NCBI GenBank assembly: GCA_002315935.1
Contig: DCII01000039.1
Span: forward strand, 1 to 64,000
Source: Ruminococcaceae bacterium UBA1730
GTDB lineage: Bacteria; Bacillota; Clostridia; Oscillospirales; Acutalibacteraceae
Direction: 5' to 3'
Length of the DNA stretch: 64,000 bases
Each line of letters opens with the position of its first letter. Positions within the stretch are counted from its first letter, which is position 1. The position numbers and the translations under genes are program-made. Positions 16,181 to 25,886 of the stretch are shown piece after piece. The notes under the pieces are model-generated. The model was not told the origin of the DNA. It ran no database searches and saw only the letters and a list, made by a program, of their open reading frames with translations.

Positions 16181-16912
16181 TTGCTGGATATTCATTGCCA
16201 TATCTCCTATGGCTCCGATGACGGAGCCCAGACCCCCGAAGAGGCACTCGGAATGATTAAAATTGCGGCTCGTTGCGGCACAAAGGGTATCGCCGTTACT
16301 CCGCATTCAAATGTTCCCGGTTCTTACAGAAACTATTTTTCCGAAGGCGTATCGGATAAGCTCACCATTCTTCGCAGAATGATTGCCGAAAACGATCTTG
16401 ACATTCAGCTTTTCAGCGGTCAGGAAATTTTCATGACGGAAGAAGCTCCGTCGCTTCTTGAAAGCGGAAAGCTTGTTACTCTCAACAAAACTCAGTATCC
16501 GCTTGTTGAGTTCGATTTCTACGAAAATCAGGAATCGGTCATCTCAAAGCTTGAACGGCTTATAGCCGCAGGATATGTTCCCGTTGTTGCTCATCCGGAA
16601 AGATATGCTTTTGTGATTGAGGATGAGGATGCTCCGAAAAGGCTGAGAGATATGGGCTGTATTCTTCAGGTCAACAAGGGCAGTATTGAAGGGCGTTTCG
16701 GAAGGATGCCGTTCAGAGCAGTCTTCAATATTCTTGAGCATGAGCTTGCGGACATCGTTGCGAGCGATGCCCACAGTCCGTACATGAGAACTCCCGATAT
16801 GAGAGGAGCTCATGAAGCGATATGCAGTGAATTTTCCTTCGACTATGCGGATTTGCTTTTCAGCATTAATCCTGCAAGGGTCATTCAGGGAAAGGAAATC
16901 ATCAGATTTTGA
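16181..16912 (+). CDS. CpsB/YwqE-type PHP-domain tyrosine phosphatase
   Basis: A 243-residue polymerase-and-histidinol-phosphatase-fold protein of the CpsB/Wzb-like group that dephosphorylates bacterial tyrosine kinases controlling capsule synthesis. Metal-binding motifs are DIHCHISYGSDDGAQTP at the N-terminus, VAHPERY in the middle and SDAHS near residue 195. The start is TTG with a strong GGAGG 10 bases upstream; no ATG is available nearby. It is the first gene of the cluster. The usual partner kinase (CpsC/CpsD type) is absent from the window, so either it lies elsewhere or the protein has another substrate. Confidence 0.85.
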   Translation: MLDIHCHISYGSDDGAQTPEEALGMIKIAARCGTKGIAVTPHSNVPGSYRNYFSEGVSDKLTILRRMIAENDLDIQLFSGQEIFMTEEAPSLLESGKLVTLNKTQYPLVEFDFYENQESVISKLERLIAAGYVPVVAHPERYAFVIEDEDAPKRLRDMGCILQVNKGSIEGRFGRMPFRAVFNILEHELADIVASDAHSPYMRTPDMRGAHEAICSEFSFDYADLLFSINPARVIQGKEIIRF

Positions 16913-16954
16913 CTTTTCCGAGTTTTAAGAATAGATAAAAAGGTGGATTGAAGG

Positions 16955-17638
16955 ATGAAATATCTTATAGTTGTTGCCCATCCTGACGACGAGGTTCTCG
17001 GTGCAGGTGCCGCAACATATATGCTCACAAAGAGCGGTAACGAGGTTGATGTATGTATTCTTTCGGGCAAGGCAGAAGCCAGAGCCTTCAGACCCGATGA
17101 CAATAAGCTTGATGCGGATATGCGTTCCTCTTTTGAGGTTACGGGCATAAAGAACAGCTACATAGGCTCATTTCCCAACATCCGCTTCAATAATGTTGAC
17201 CATCTTCTTCTTGTTCAGTTTATCGAGGATGCAATAAGAAAATCACAGCCCGACGTTATAATCACCCATCACCCCGGCGATGTCAATAATGACCATCTTC
17301 ATACTTCGCTTGCCTGCCAGGCGGCAGTCCGTCTTTTCCAGAGACAGCCGTCAGTTAAGCCAATCAGCGAAATGTGGTATATGGAGGTGCCATCCTCAAC
17401 GGAATGGTGCATAAACGCTTCTCTCAATAAATTTGAGCCGAATATTTTTATTGAAGTCGGCGAAGCAGGAACAGATAAAAAGCTTGAGGCTCTTGCCGCT
17501 TACGGCGGAGTTCAGCGTCCGTTCCCCCATCCGAGAAGCGATGAAGCAGTCAAGGGTCTTGCTGCCTACCGTGGCTCCCAGAGCGGCTGTAACTACGCAG
17601 AAGCCTTCCAGTGTGCCCTGCGTAGAATAACATTTTAA
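16955..17638 (+). CDS. PIG-L (LmbE-like) family deacetylase
   Basis: A 227-residue zinc-dependent N-deacetylase. The metal motif AHPDDEVLGAGA starts at residue 9 and the second motif THHPGDVNNDHLHTS is near residue 107. Members remove acetyl groups from GlcNAc in inositol-, malyl- or lipid-linked sugars. Within a surface-polysaccharide cluster it probably deacetylates an amino sugar in the glycan or its lipid-linked precursor. It follows the phosphatase gene by 42 bases, with AAGGTGG upstream. Confidence 0.85.
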   Translation: MKYLIVVAHPDDEVLGAGAATYMLTKSGNEVDVCILSGKAEARAFRPDDNKLDADMRSSFEVTGIKNSYIGSFPNIRFNNVDHLLLVQFIEDAIRKSQPDVIITHHPGDVNNDHLHTSLACQAAVRLFQRQPSVKPISEMWYMEVPSSTEWCINASLNKFEPNIFIEVGEAGTDKKLEALAAYGGVQRPFPHPRSDEAVKGLAAYRGSQSGCNYAEAFQCALRRITF

Positions 17639-17696
17639 GAAAACTCAAAACACAGAACAGCATTTCCGAAAATGCTTTTGAACAGGAGAGTTGATT

Positions 17697-18080
17697 ATGT
17701 CAAAGAAAGCCAAAACAACGAGTGCCGCTTCGGTTGAAGCAAAAAAAGAAAAGCCTACTCCCGCATTCCTTCGTGAGGATTATCCGTATAAGGCTGTCGG
17801 CGAAGCAATTACCGACCTTGATTCTCTTACTCCGACAGGTGTGCTTTACGAAATAAAGTGTCCGAAATGCGAAATGAGCATTCGCACTCAAGGCGTCAAC
17901 ATCAAGCCGACATACGAGCGAATGATGAATGGCATCAAGGTTAAAAATGATGACGGCTCCGAGCGTGTTGAAGGCGGTCAAGGCTGTATCGGTTGCGGCA
18001 ACCGTGAGCTTATTGTCAAAAAAGTCGACATGAGCAGAATGGCAGAGGTTGAAGCCGCAAGAGCTAAGAAAGCAAAGTAA
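17697..18080 (+). CDS. Small zinc-ribbon protein of unknown function
   Basis: A 127-residue protein I do not recognise. It has a lysine/alanine-rich N-terminus (about 25 residues), then a body with two CxxC pairs (CPKCEMSIRTQG and CIGCGNRE) separated by about 46 residues, consistent with one zinc ribbon, and a charged C-terminus ending in ARAKKAK. There is no signal peptide or membrane segment, so it is cytosolic. ATG 17697 is chosen because AGGAGAG is 7 bases upstream; TTG 17691 would be too close. It lies between the PIG-L deacetylase and the first glycosyltransferase, in the same direction. Confidence 0.75.
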   Translation: MSKKAKTTSAASVEAKKEKPTPAFLREDYPYKAVGEAITDLDSLTPTGVLYEIKCPKCEMSIRTQGVNIKPTYERMMNGIKVKNDDGSERVEGGQGCIGCGNRELIVKKVDMSRMAEVEAARAKKAK

Positions 18081-18161
18081 GCTCGTAGCAAGAAATCCAT
18101 ACTGATTTCGAAGCAGTTCAGATGCCGATGCTTACATTCCGAACATTTAGAGGAGTATTTT

Positions 18162-19196
18162 ATGCTGACAATTATCATACCGGTCTACAACGGTACTAAA
18201 TATTTGCTTGAGACAATTGAATCTGTTTTTTCGCAGCCATGCAATGATTACAGAATAATTCTGGTGGATGACGGAAGCTTTGATGAAAGCGGAATTCTGA
18301 TTGATAATATAATTCTGCAAAATCCCGAGCGAAACATAATTGCCTGTCATCAAAAAAACGCAGGAGTTTCCGTGGCAAGAAATCACGGCATTTGTCTGGT
18401 AAGCACAGATTATCTCGCTTTTCTGGATGCGGATGACCTTTTATGCAAGAACGCATACGATAACACGGTGCATGAATTACTGACGCTGAAAAAATATGAT
18501 ATGTTGCAGTTTTCATATGCGGAAACCGATAGCTTGATTAAAAAATGCAAACCTTACAGAGTTGCTGACGGGCCTATAAGACCGGAGCAGGTTAAAGAAC
18601 AATCTATTCGTTTCTCGTCATATATTTACAAAAAAAGTGTGCTCAGAGATATTTCTTTTCCCAAAGAAGTTAAATATGCAGAAGATCTTGTTTTCAAATT
18701 CCTTGTGTGCAGTAATTCGACAACGGTATTTTCGTTAAATCGGTTTTGGTTTTTATATCGGAATAATTCTCTGTCTGCAATGCATAACAAAGAAAACTTT
18801 CTGAATCATGCCGAAACGCTCATTTCAGCATGGCAGTTTTGTAAAGACATGTGTAACAACGAAGATGACAAAAGGCATTGTAATAACATAATCTTCCTGA
18901 CGACGGTTGAATATATGGAATTATCATGTAAAAACCGTGTTCCGCAGGAGAAAATCAACGAACTGTTCTGCATTCCATCGGTAAAAAACTGCTTCGAGAA
19001 CTATGACTCGTTGTGGAAGGATTACAGAGAAAGATACGAAGAATACGCACGTAACCCGGATCGCTATTACAAGGAGATGGTTCGCCGAGGAATCGTATTG
19101 CGACTGTTTAACAAATTGAATACCATTCCGATGTTTCACAATCTTTACATAAAAAACAAATTCAAATGTTCCGTAAGCGAACTTAACTTAAGGTAA
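18162..19196 (+). CDS. GT2-family glycosyltransferase
   Basis: A 344-residue GT-A-fold glycosyltransferase. Visible family 2 motifs are IIPVYNGTKYLLETIESVF, the nucleotide-binding VDDGSFDES, ARNHGI, and FLDADD as the metal-binding DxD. A GAGGAG site precedes the ATG. It uses a nucleotide sugar to extend a lipid-linked glycan at the inner membrane face; the sugar and linkage cannot be read. It is the first of six GT2 genes in the cluster and precedes the priming transferase. Confidence 0.85.
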   Translation: MLTIIIPVYNGTKYLLETIESVFSQPCNDYRIILVDDGSFDESGILIDNIILQNPERNIIACHQKNAGVSVARNHGICLVSTDYLAFLDADDLLCKNAYDNTVHELLTLKKYDMLQFSYAETDSLIKKCKPYRVADGPIRPEQVKEQSIRFSSYIYKKSVLRDISFPKEVKYAEDLVFKFLVCSNSTTVFSLNRFWFLYRNNSLSAMHNKENFLNHAETLISAWQFCKDMCNNEDDKRHCNNIIFLTTVEYMELSCKNRVPQEKINELFCIPSVKNCFENYDSLWKDYRERYEEYARNPDRYYKEMVRRGIVLRLFNKLNTIPMFHNLYIKNKFKCSVSELNLR

Positions 19197-19207
19197 ACAC
19201 TGATGTG

Positions 19208-19894
19208 ATGGTTGATAATATGACAAACACAAAATCAAAAAAACAGTTGCAGCTGATTATAAAAAGAACATTCGACTATCTGTTCTGCATCATCCTTGCG
19301 ATATGCTCTTCGCCGTTTTTCCTGATTGCCGTTCTGATTGTAAAAATTGCATCTCCGGAATCCCCCGTTATGTTCAAGCAGAAACGGGTCGGCTATAAGC
19401 AGAAGGAAATGGTTATCTATAAGCTTCGTTCCATGACTAACGAATGCGATGAAAACGGAAATCTTTTGCCCGATGAAGTCAGGCTGAAAACATGGGGCAA
19501 AATAATCAGGAAAACAAATCTTGATGAGATCCCTCAGATTCTCAATATTTTCAAAAATGAGATGTCATTGATAGGTCCCAGGCCTATTCTTCCGAAGGAA
19601 ATGCTCATTATGAGCGAAGACGAACAGAAGGAACGCCAGAGCGTTTATCCCGGCATTACGGGTTGGGAAGCAGTTCATGAGCGGGATTCTTCAACAAGAA
19701 GAGAAATGGCGGAATTTGATTTATATTATGTCCGCAACTGGTCTTTATGGCTTGACATAAAAGTAGTATTCATGACTGCGTTCGAAATTTTCGGATTCCG
19801 AAGACCGGAAGACAGCGTCCGTGCTCCCGACATCAACAAGGAGCTTGAAACAATGCAGAACAAAGCGGAAAAAGAATCGGCAAAATATGAATAA
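19208..19894 (+). CDS. Priming phosphoglycosyl transferase (bacterial sugar transferase)
   Basis: A 228-residue membrane enzyme that moves a sugar-1-phosphate from a UDP-sugar to undecaprenyl phosphate, the first committed step of polysaccharide assembly. The small size and single N-terminal hydrophobic segment (about residues 17-43) place it with the short monotopic PglC/EpsL-like type. Motifs are KRTFDYLF, FKQKRVGYKQ, YKLRSM, TNLDEIPQILNI and SLIGPRP. The start among GTG 19205, ATG 19208 and ATG 19220 is uncertain. It is the only priming enzyme in the window, so it probably starts the repeat unit. Confidence 0.88.
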   Translation: MVDNMTNTKSKKQLQLIIKRTFDYLFCIILAICSSPFFLIAVLIVKIASPESPVMFKQKRVGYKQKEMVIYKLRSMTNECDENGNLLPDEVRLKTWGKIIRKTNLDEIPQILNIFKNEMSLIGPRPILPKEMLIMSEDEQKERQSVYPGITGWEAVHERDSSTRREMAEFDLYYVRNWSLWLDIKVVFMTAFEIFGFRRPEDSVRAPDINKELETMQNKAEKESAKYE

Positions 19895-19955
19895 CGCAAA
19901 GCTGTTCGAAATCTTGTTGCAGATATACAATAAAAACCAGAAGGAATGACCTCAA

Positions 19956-20651
19956 ATGATAGTTTCAATTCATCAGCCGGATTACATATCATATCTCGGA
20001 TTTTTCTACAAAATAAGCAAAGCGGACACCTTCGTTTTCCTTGATGACTGTCAGTTTTCGAATGACAATATGCATCATTGGAACAGAATAAAAACTCCCC
20101 AGGGTGAATGCCGCCTGAAGGTTCCCGTTATTCAGCATCTCGGCGACCCGATTAATCAGGTTGCTTCAAGAGACCAACTCGGATGGAAGGAAAAGCATCT
20201 GAAAACAATTTCGATGAATTATTCGAAGGCAAAGCATTTCGAGGATTTCTATCCGAAATTCGAAGAGCTTCTTCTCAAGGATTATCCGAGCATTGCCGAA
20301 ATGAATATTGCAATCAACACCGAAATCTGCAAAGGCTTCGGTTTCAATACAAAGCTTCTGCGTTCCTCCGAAATGGATATTGACACCGTCAGAGAAGAAA
20401 GAGTTATTGACATTGTCAAGCTCTGCGGCGGCGACACATATATCTCGGGTCACGGTGCAAAAGCGTATCAGGTTGACGAGCATTTTTCCGAAAAGGGAAT
20501 AAAGCTTGTCTATACGGACTATGCTCCCATAGAATACCGTCAGCAGTGGCCGAAGGTCGGATTCCTCCCCTATATGTCAACTCTTGATTACATTTTCAAC
20601 TGCGGCTTCGACTGGGAATATGTTGAAAATGCAGTCAAGGCCTTGAGGTGA
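19956..20651 (+). CDS. WbqC-family protein
   Basis: A 231-residue protein of the WbqC group, found in O-antigen and exopolysaccharide clusters and of unproven biochemical role. It begins IHQPDYISYLGFFYKI and has FVFLDDCQFSNDN, WNRIK and YISGHGAKAYQ motifs spaced as in the family. It lies 3 bases before an aminotransferase-fold gene; such pairing is consistent with the family being linked to amino- or acylamino-sugar biosynthesis. Confidence 0.82.
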   Translation: MIVSIHQPDYISYLGFFYKISKADTFVFLDDCQFSNDNMHHWNRIKTPQGECRLKVPVIQHLGDPINQVASRDQLGWKEKHLKTISMNYSKAKHFEDFYPKFEELLLKDYPSIAEMNIAINTEICKGFGFNTKLLRSSEMDIDTVREERVIDIVKLCGGDTYISGHGAKAYQVDEHFSEKGIKLVYTDYAPIEYRQQWPKVGFLPYMSTLDYIFNCGFDWEYVENAVKALR

Positions 20652-20654
20652 AAA

Positions 20655-21620
20655 ATGGAAATCGGCAGTTTTATAGAGCTTCAGTTTCCGAAAGGTCTTG
20701 AATATCACAAGGGAAACATGGATATTGCCCGCCTCAATTCAGGCAGAGCCGCAATTTATCACGCCTTCAGAGTTTCGGGATGCAAGAACATATATCTTCC
20801 GTTCTATCAATGCGATACCGTCAGAGATTTTCTTATCCGCAGAGGATGCGATGTAAAGTATTATCACATTGATAAGAATTTCAACCCGACTGACCTTTCC
20901 CCCGATGATGACGATGCTGTGCTTTTAGTGAATTACTACGGCATTATGTCACATTCGAGAATGAAGGCTTTTGCAGATAACTATAAGAATGTAATAATAG
21001 ATAATTCGCAGGCTTTTTTTGCAGAACATATCGAAAACACTCTCAGCGTTTATTCCGCAAGAAAGTTTGTCGGAGTGCCTGATGGTGCATATGTTATCGG
21101 CAACAAAGCCGAAAAATACACAGATGAATATCCTCAGGGATATTCAAGCGACACAGCCGCTTTCCTGCTTCAGCGTATTGAATACGGTTGCGAAGGGAAA
21201 TCCTATGTTTCACGAAGCGAAAACGAACACAGGATCGACATCGAGGATATTTCTCTGATGTCAAAGCTTACTCATACAATTCTTGACGGCACGGATTATG
21301 ATGCGATTGTTAATCCCCGCCGTGAGAATTTCGCTTATGCACAAAAGATTTTCGGAAATATCAACAAGCTCAATCCACTCATGTACTATGACGATTCATG
21401 CGTTCCGATGGTTTATCCCCTGCTTATTGAAGACGATTCTCTGCTCGGCAGACTTCTTGAGAATAAACATTTTCAAGGCCATTGGTGGAGCTATCTGCTC
21501 GATGAATTGCCACAGGACTGTTTCGAATATTGGATTTCAAGATATGTAATTCCGATAACAATTGACCAGCGTTACGGAAAAGAAGAAATTGATTTTCTGT
21601 TTTCGGTCATAAACAAATAA
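20655..21620 (+). CDS. Aminotransferase-fold (DegT-like) sugar biosynthesis protein
   Basis: A 321-residue protein with a fold type I PLP-enzyme layout. After NSGRAAIYHAF near the start it has the cofactor-contact aspartate D116 in IIDNSQAFFAE and a likely Schiff-base lysine K137 in YSARKFVGVPDGAYV, where DegT/StrS enzymes have an SxxK-TTGEGG block. It is shorter than typical DegT members (about 370). It probably aminates a keto sugar or is a divergent relative. It is closely coupled to the WbqC-like gene (3-base gap). Confidence 0.65.
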   Translation: MEIGSFIELQFPKGLEYHKGNMDIARLNSGRAAIYHAFRVSGCKNIYLPFYQCDTVRDFLIRRGCDVKYYHIDKNFNPTDLSPDDDDAVLLVNYYGIMSHSRMKAFADNYKNVIIDNSQAFFAEHIENTLSVYSARKFVGVPDGAYVIGNKAEKYTDEYPQGYSSDTAAFLLQRIEYGCEGKSYVSRSENEHRIDIEDISLMSKLTHTILDGTDYDAIVNPRRENFAYAQKIFGNINKLNPLMYYDDSCVPMVYPLLIEDDSLLGRLLENKHFQGHWWSYLLDELPQDCFEYWISRYVIPITIDQRYGKEEIDFLFSVINK

Positions 21621-21633
21621 TTGGAGGAAAAAT

Positions 21634-22731
21634 ATGAGCTCTGAAAAAAATCCGGTTCGGGTACTTCATGTGTTGGCAGGATTATGGATTGGCGGCGGAG
21701 AAACATTGATTATGAATCTCTACCGTAATATAGACCGTGATAAGGTTCAGTTTGATTTTCTGATTCGCTCCGATGATGAGTTGTTTAAAGACGAAATTGA
21801 AAATCTCGGCGGAAAAGTGTATAAAACAGCCGGTTTCCCGAAACATTTTTACAGAAATTGGGTTGAAGTCAAACAATTCCTGAAAGAGCATAAGTATGAT
21901 ATTATCCATGTTCATGCAAATTCGCTTATCTATATTACCCCTATTCTTTTGGCTGCAAAGGAAAACACCAATTGTATAATATTGCACAGCCATAGTACAA
22001 ATGCAAAATACGGAATTATTACGCCGATACATAACTTCAATAAATTTTTGACAAAGAAAAAAATCACGAACAGATTTGCCTGCTCAACAATGGCGGGCGA
22101 ATGGATGTTCGGAAGCAATTTCGAGATAGTTAAAAACGGCATTGATATAGACAAATTCTCCTTCTCTCAAGAAAAAAGAGATTCAATAAGGAAGGAATAC
22201 GGTATATCCGAAAACACATTGGTTGTCGGAGTTGCCGCAAGACTAAGCGAACCCAAGAATCTTCCATTTGCAATTGATATTTTTCGTGAGATAAATAAAA
22301 TAAATGACGATTCCGTTTTCCTTATTGCGGGTGACGGACCCTTAAGAGGAGAGCTGGAACAATCGGTTCGTAACTATAACCTGAATAATAAAGTTAAGTT
22401 CTTGGGAGCTTGCAGCAATATTGCCGATTTACTTAATGCTTTTGATGTCTTTCTGATGCCGTCTCTGTATGAGGGTCTGAGCTTCTCGCTTATTGAAGCA
22501 CAGGCTAACGGTCTGTGTTGCTTTAGCTCCGACAATATTTCGGAAGAAACAATTATTACCCCCTGTCTGCATTGCGTTTCTCTTACCAAAAGCCCTGCTG
22601 AGTGGGCAGAGCAGATTTTAAATGAAGATAAGAGCAGAATTATTACTGACAATATGATAAGAGATGCAGGATTTGATATAAGATATGAAGCAGAAAGATT
22701 GGAAGATTTTTATCTTTCAAAACAAATGTGA
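21634..22731 (+). CDS. GT4-family glycosyltransferase (EpsF-like)
   Basis: A 365-residue GT-B-fold retaining glycosyltransferase. It has the N-terminal GGGETLIMNLYRNIDR acceptor-side motif, VAARLSEPKNLPFAI at the start of the nucleotide-sugar domain, and the EX7E-type segment SLYEGLSFSLIEAQANG. A GGAGG site precedes the start. It is strikingly similar in layout to the GT4 at 29108-30277, so the two may be paralogues that use related donors. Confidence 0.87.
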   Translation: MSSEKNPVRVLHVLAGLWIGGGETLIMNLYRNIDRDKVQFDFLIRSDDELFKDEIENLGGKVYKTAGFPKHFYRNWVEVKQFLKEHKYDIIHVHANSLIYITPILLAAKENTNCIILHSHSTNAKYGIITPIHNFNKFLTKKKITNRFACSTMAGEWMFGSNFEIVKNGIDIDKFSFSQEKRDSIRKEYGISENTLVVGVAARLSEPKNLPFAIDIFREINKINDDSVFLIAGDGPLRGELEQSVRNYNLNNKVKFLGACSNIADLLNAFDVFLMPSLYEGLSFSLIEAQANGLCCFSSDNISEETIITPCLHCVSLTKSPAEWAEQILNEDKSRIITDNMIRDAGFDIRYEAERLEDFYLSKQM

Positions 22732-22756
22732 TTCGTATAACGAAAGGTAGTCAGCC

Positions 22757-23887
22757 GTGAAAAAAAAGAAAGTATTGCTCGTTGCAAATGTCGGAAAGGA
22801 ACACGTCATCAAATTTCATATTCCGACAATAACCATGCTCAAATCCCTCGGCTACGAGGTTGATGTTGCGTGCGGAGGAGATGAAGAAATTCCCGAATGC
22901 GATCATCAATATAAGCTCTCCTATTCCCGTGCAACCTTCAACCCCAATACACTTAAGGGATTCCTTGAAACAAAGCGTATTGCCGAAAAAGGCAACTATG
23001 ATATGATTTACTGCCACACCGCTGTTGGCGGAACAGCAGGACGAATTGCGGGATTGAAGCTTAGACGTAACGGTACAAAGGTTGTGTATTGCGGCCACGG
23101 CTATGAATTTTATAAAGGCTGCAGGTTGATTAACTGGCTGACATTTTATCCAAATGAATGGCTATGGGGAAAATTCACGGATGCAATTCTTTGCATTAAT
23201 CAGGAAGATTACGATATAACAAAGAAAAGTCTTCGCCCGAAGAGAACCTATCTCATTAACGGAATAGGTTTCAATGAAAAAAGGTTCGATGTTGAAGACA
23301 AAAACAGTGTCCGCAACAAATACAGAATGGAATTTTCAATTCCCGACAATGCGACTGTGTTGATTTATCTGGCAGAATTGACAGATAATAAGAATCAGAA
23401 GCTGTTGCTGGATATGCAGAAGGAAATTCTGAAAACAAGAAATGATGTTTATCTGGTTCTCGCCGGCTTCGACCATCTTGGTGGTGCATATGAGAAATAT
23501 GCAAGCGAATTGGGTATAAGCTCCAATGTTCGTTTCCTCGGCTGGCGTGAGGATGTTGGCAGTTTATATGCCATGTCCGATATTTGCGTAGCTTCAAGCA
23601 TTATGGAGGGTCTGGGGCTGAATATCGTTGAAGCAATGTATTGCGGATTGCCAGTTGTTGCATCTCAGAACAGAGGTCATGCAACTATCATCCGGGATGG
23701 AGAAAACGGCTTTTTGATTCCTTTGGGTGATTCAAAGCGTTTTGCCGACAGAGTGTTGCAATTAATAACCGATAAAGACCTGAAAGAACGCTTTGTCAAA
23801 GAAGGCTATGACACTCAGGAAAAATATCAGTCTGAAAATGTTTTGCAACAGTTGAAAAATATTTTAACAGAGGAAATGGAGCGGTAG
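22757..23887 (+). CDS. GT4-family glycosyltransferase (EpsD-like)
   Basis: A 376-residue GT-B glycosyltransferase. It contains GHGYEFYKG in the N-terminal domain and ASSIMEGLGLNIVEAMYCG, the donor-binding motif, near residue 280. The sequence resembles EpsD-type enzymes of exopolysaccharide operons. GTG is the first codon. It follows the previous GT by 25 bases and precedes a GT2 by 2 bases, so it is operonic. Confidence 0.87.
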   Translation: MKKKKVLLVANVGKEHVIKFHIPTITMLKSLGYEVDVACGGDEEIPECDHQYKLSYSRATFNPNTLKGFLETKRIAEKGNYDMIYCHTAVGGTAGRIAGLKLRRNGTKVVYCGHGYEFYKGCRLINWLTFYPNEWLWGKFTDAILCINQEDYDITKKSLRPKRTYLINGIGFNEKRFDVEDKNSVRNKYRMEFSIPDNATVLIYLAELTDNKNQKLLLDMQKEILKTRNDVYLVLAGFDHLGGAYEKYASELGISSNVRFLGWREDVGSLYAMSDICVASSIMEGLGLNIVEAMYCGLPVVASQNRGHATIIRDGENGFLIPLGDSKRFADRVLQLITDKDLKERFVKEGYDTQEKYQSENVLQQLKNILTEEMER

Positions 23888-23889
23888 TT

Positions 23890-24687
23890 TTGAAAAAAAT
23901 ATCGGTAATTATGGCAACCTATAACTGCTGTGACACCGTCAGAGATTCAATCGAATCCATAATCAACCAAACATATGAAAACTGGGAATTTGTCATTTGC
24001 GATGACTGCTCCGAGGATGACACCTTCAGCATTTTGAATGAATATTCATCCAGATATCCCGGAAAATTTATTATCACCCGTAATGAAGTGAATTCAAAGC
24101 TTCCGTTTTCTCTGAACAGGTGCATCGAAAAAGCTACCGGTGATTATATCGCCCGCATGGACGCTGACGACATAAGCGAACCGGAGAGATTCGCAGAGCA
24201 GGTCAAGTTTCTGGAAGAGCATCCCGAATATTCGGTTGTCGGCACTGATATGGCTCGTTTCGACGAAAACGGCATTTACAGTTATTACCATTCGGTCAAT
24301 AATCCCGACCGATTTACATTACTGTATGAGGTTCCGTTCTGTCACGCAACAATCATGATGAGAGCCGAGGTATACAGGCAGTTAGGCGGATACACCGTGT
24401 CTCCAAGGACCGTTCGTGGGCAGGATGTTGATTTATGGTACAGATTTTTTGCACACGGATTCAGCGGAAACAATATTCACTCAGCACTATACAGGGTCAG
24501 AGAAGATGAATCTGCATTAAAAAGGAGAACCTTCAAAAGCTCTATTTATGCATCACAAACGCGATGGATAGGCTTTCATCTTCTGAATTATCCCGTCTGG
24601 AGATATTATTTAGTTATCCAGCCCATAATTTCTGCACTTCTTCCCAGAAAACTGAAGTTGGAGATTCGGAGATTAAGAAACAAATGA
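23890..24687 (+). CDS. GT2-family glycosyltransferase (EpsE-like)
   Basis: A 265-residue GT-A enzyme with IMATYNCCDTVRDSIESI, CDDCSEDDT and ARMDADD motifs and the later RGQDVDLWYR segment (an ED-like catalytic-base region). The start is TTG, 2 bases after the preceding stop, with GGAAATGGAG upstream. It overlaps the EpsG-like gene by ATGA, so translation is coupled. Confidence 0.85.
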   Translation: MKKISVIMATYNCCDTVRDSIESIINQTYENWEFVICDDCSEDDTFSILNEYSSRYPGKFIITRNEVNSKLPFSLNRCIEKATGDYIARMDADDISEPERFAEQVKFLEEHPEYSVVGTDMARFDENGIYSYYHSVNNPDRFTLLYEVPFCHATIMMRAEVYRQLGGYTVSPRTVRGQDVDLWYRFFAHGFSGNNIHSALYRVREDESALKRRTFKSSIYASQTRWIGFHLLNYPVWRYYLVIQPIISALLPRKLKLEIRRLRNK

Positions 24688-25850
24688 CTGCTTACTGGAT
24701 AATGTTTATATGGGCTACCGTTGTCGGAATTTTTTCAAAAGCGAATTCCAATTCAGATCGCTCGTTAAAAGACAATAAAGCATATGGTAACACCCTCATC
24801 AAATCATGGATGATTATGCTTGTTCCGGTCATCATATGTGCCTGCAGATCCGGATTTTATGATACCTACAGCTATATGCGAGAATTCAGAAGTTCTCCTC
24901 CTTTGTCGCACTTATCCTCTTACTTAAGCGGCATGGGTTCAGCCAAGGTGTTTTACGGAATCCAAATCCTGTTCTATAATATTATTTCCTCAGATCCTCA
25001 GGTGTGGATTTCATTTATTGCCATTCTTCAATCCATTCTGCTTATTAATTTCATTAATAAGTATTCGGTTGATGTCGGTTTCAGCTTTTTCCTGTTCATT
25101 GCAAACAGCATGATGATGGCATGGATGTTTAACGGATTGAAGCAATTTTTTGCAACCTTAGTTCTTGCATCCTTCATACACTTTTTAGTTAAAAAAGAAT
25201 ATTCAAAATATTTAGTTGTTCTTTTGTTTGTTTCGGGAATAGATTTCCTTTTTGAAACGCTGAATTTGGAGGATCCCCCATGGATTTTCGGTGGAATTCA
25301 TCAGACTGCAATAATAATGATTCCGATTATCTTCTGCGTAACCGGAAAAATCCTGAACAAACGAATGATAGCAATGCTGCTGGCAGTTTCTGCGATACTG
25401 ATTTCTGGATTAATGGATTCTTTTCTGGAATTAACAACTGAAAATACACAGTATGCGGAAGACCTTGCATACGTTCAGGCAGATAACGGAATGAGCTTTT
25501 TCCGACTTGCCGTTAACCTTGTTCCGGTAGTGTTGATTTTAATTAAGAAAAAAGAGATAGAGAAAAGCAATGTCAATAATATTGTGTCTATATCAATAAA
25601 TATGTCTGTCACATCTGCGTTGATTTACCTGTGCGGTTCAATCACAAGCGGAATTTTTGTCGGCAGATTGCCGATATATTGCGAAATATATAATCTGATA
25701 CTCTATCCGTGGCTGTTCGAAAACCCATATAAGAAAGAAAAGGTATGGCTGAAACCGATTCTGTATATCTGTTATACCATTTATTTCTATTTTCAAATTC
25801 AATCCTTCGGAGAGCCTTATTGGAGCAAGGTGTTAACATTTTTAGTATAA
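24684..25850 (+). CDS. EpsG-family membrane protein, putative polysaccharide polymerase
   Basis: A 388-residue multi-pass membrane protein of the EpsG family, thought to act like a Wzy polymerase. Hydrophobic segments recur through the chain, for example IMFIWATVVGIF near the start. RSGFYDTYSYMREF is the typical EpsG loop after the second helix, and FNGLKQFFATLVL matches the family's NxxRQ-type region. The open frame extends upstream to 24564, but the start at 24684 (ATGA overlap) removes a stretch that is only out-of-frame GT sequence. Confidence 0.82.
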   Translation: MTAYWIMFIWATVVGIFSKANSNSDRSLKDNKAYGNTLIKSWMIMLVPVIICACRSGFYDTYSYMREFRSSPPLSHLSSYLSGMGSAKVFYGIQILFYNIISSDPQVWISFIAILQSILLINFINKYSVDVGFSFFLFIANSMMMAWMFNGLKQFFATLVLASFIHFLVKKEYSKYLVVLLFVSGIDFLFETLNLEDPPWIFGGIHQTAIIMIPIIFCVTGKILNKRMIAMLLAVSAILISGLMDSFLELTTENTQYAEDLAYVQADNGMSFFRLAVNLVPVVLILIKKKEIEKSNVNNIVSISINMSVTSALIYLCGSITSGIFVGRLPIYCEIYNLILYPWLFENPYKKEKVWLKPILYICYTIYFYFQIQSFGEPYWSKVLTFLV

Positions 25851-25886
25851 ATCGAAGACTTTTGAAAACAAGGAGTGTTTTATTAT

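Noticed and set aside
24564..24683. N-terminal extension of the EpsG-like gene
   Set aside because: It overlaps the GT2 gene in another frame and the ATGA at 24684 is the natural coupled start followed by the first helix.
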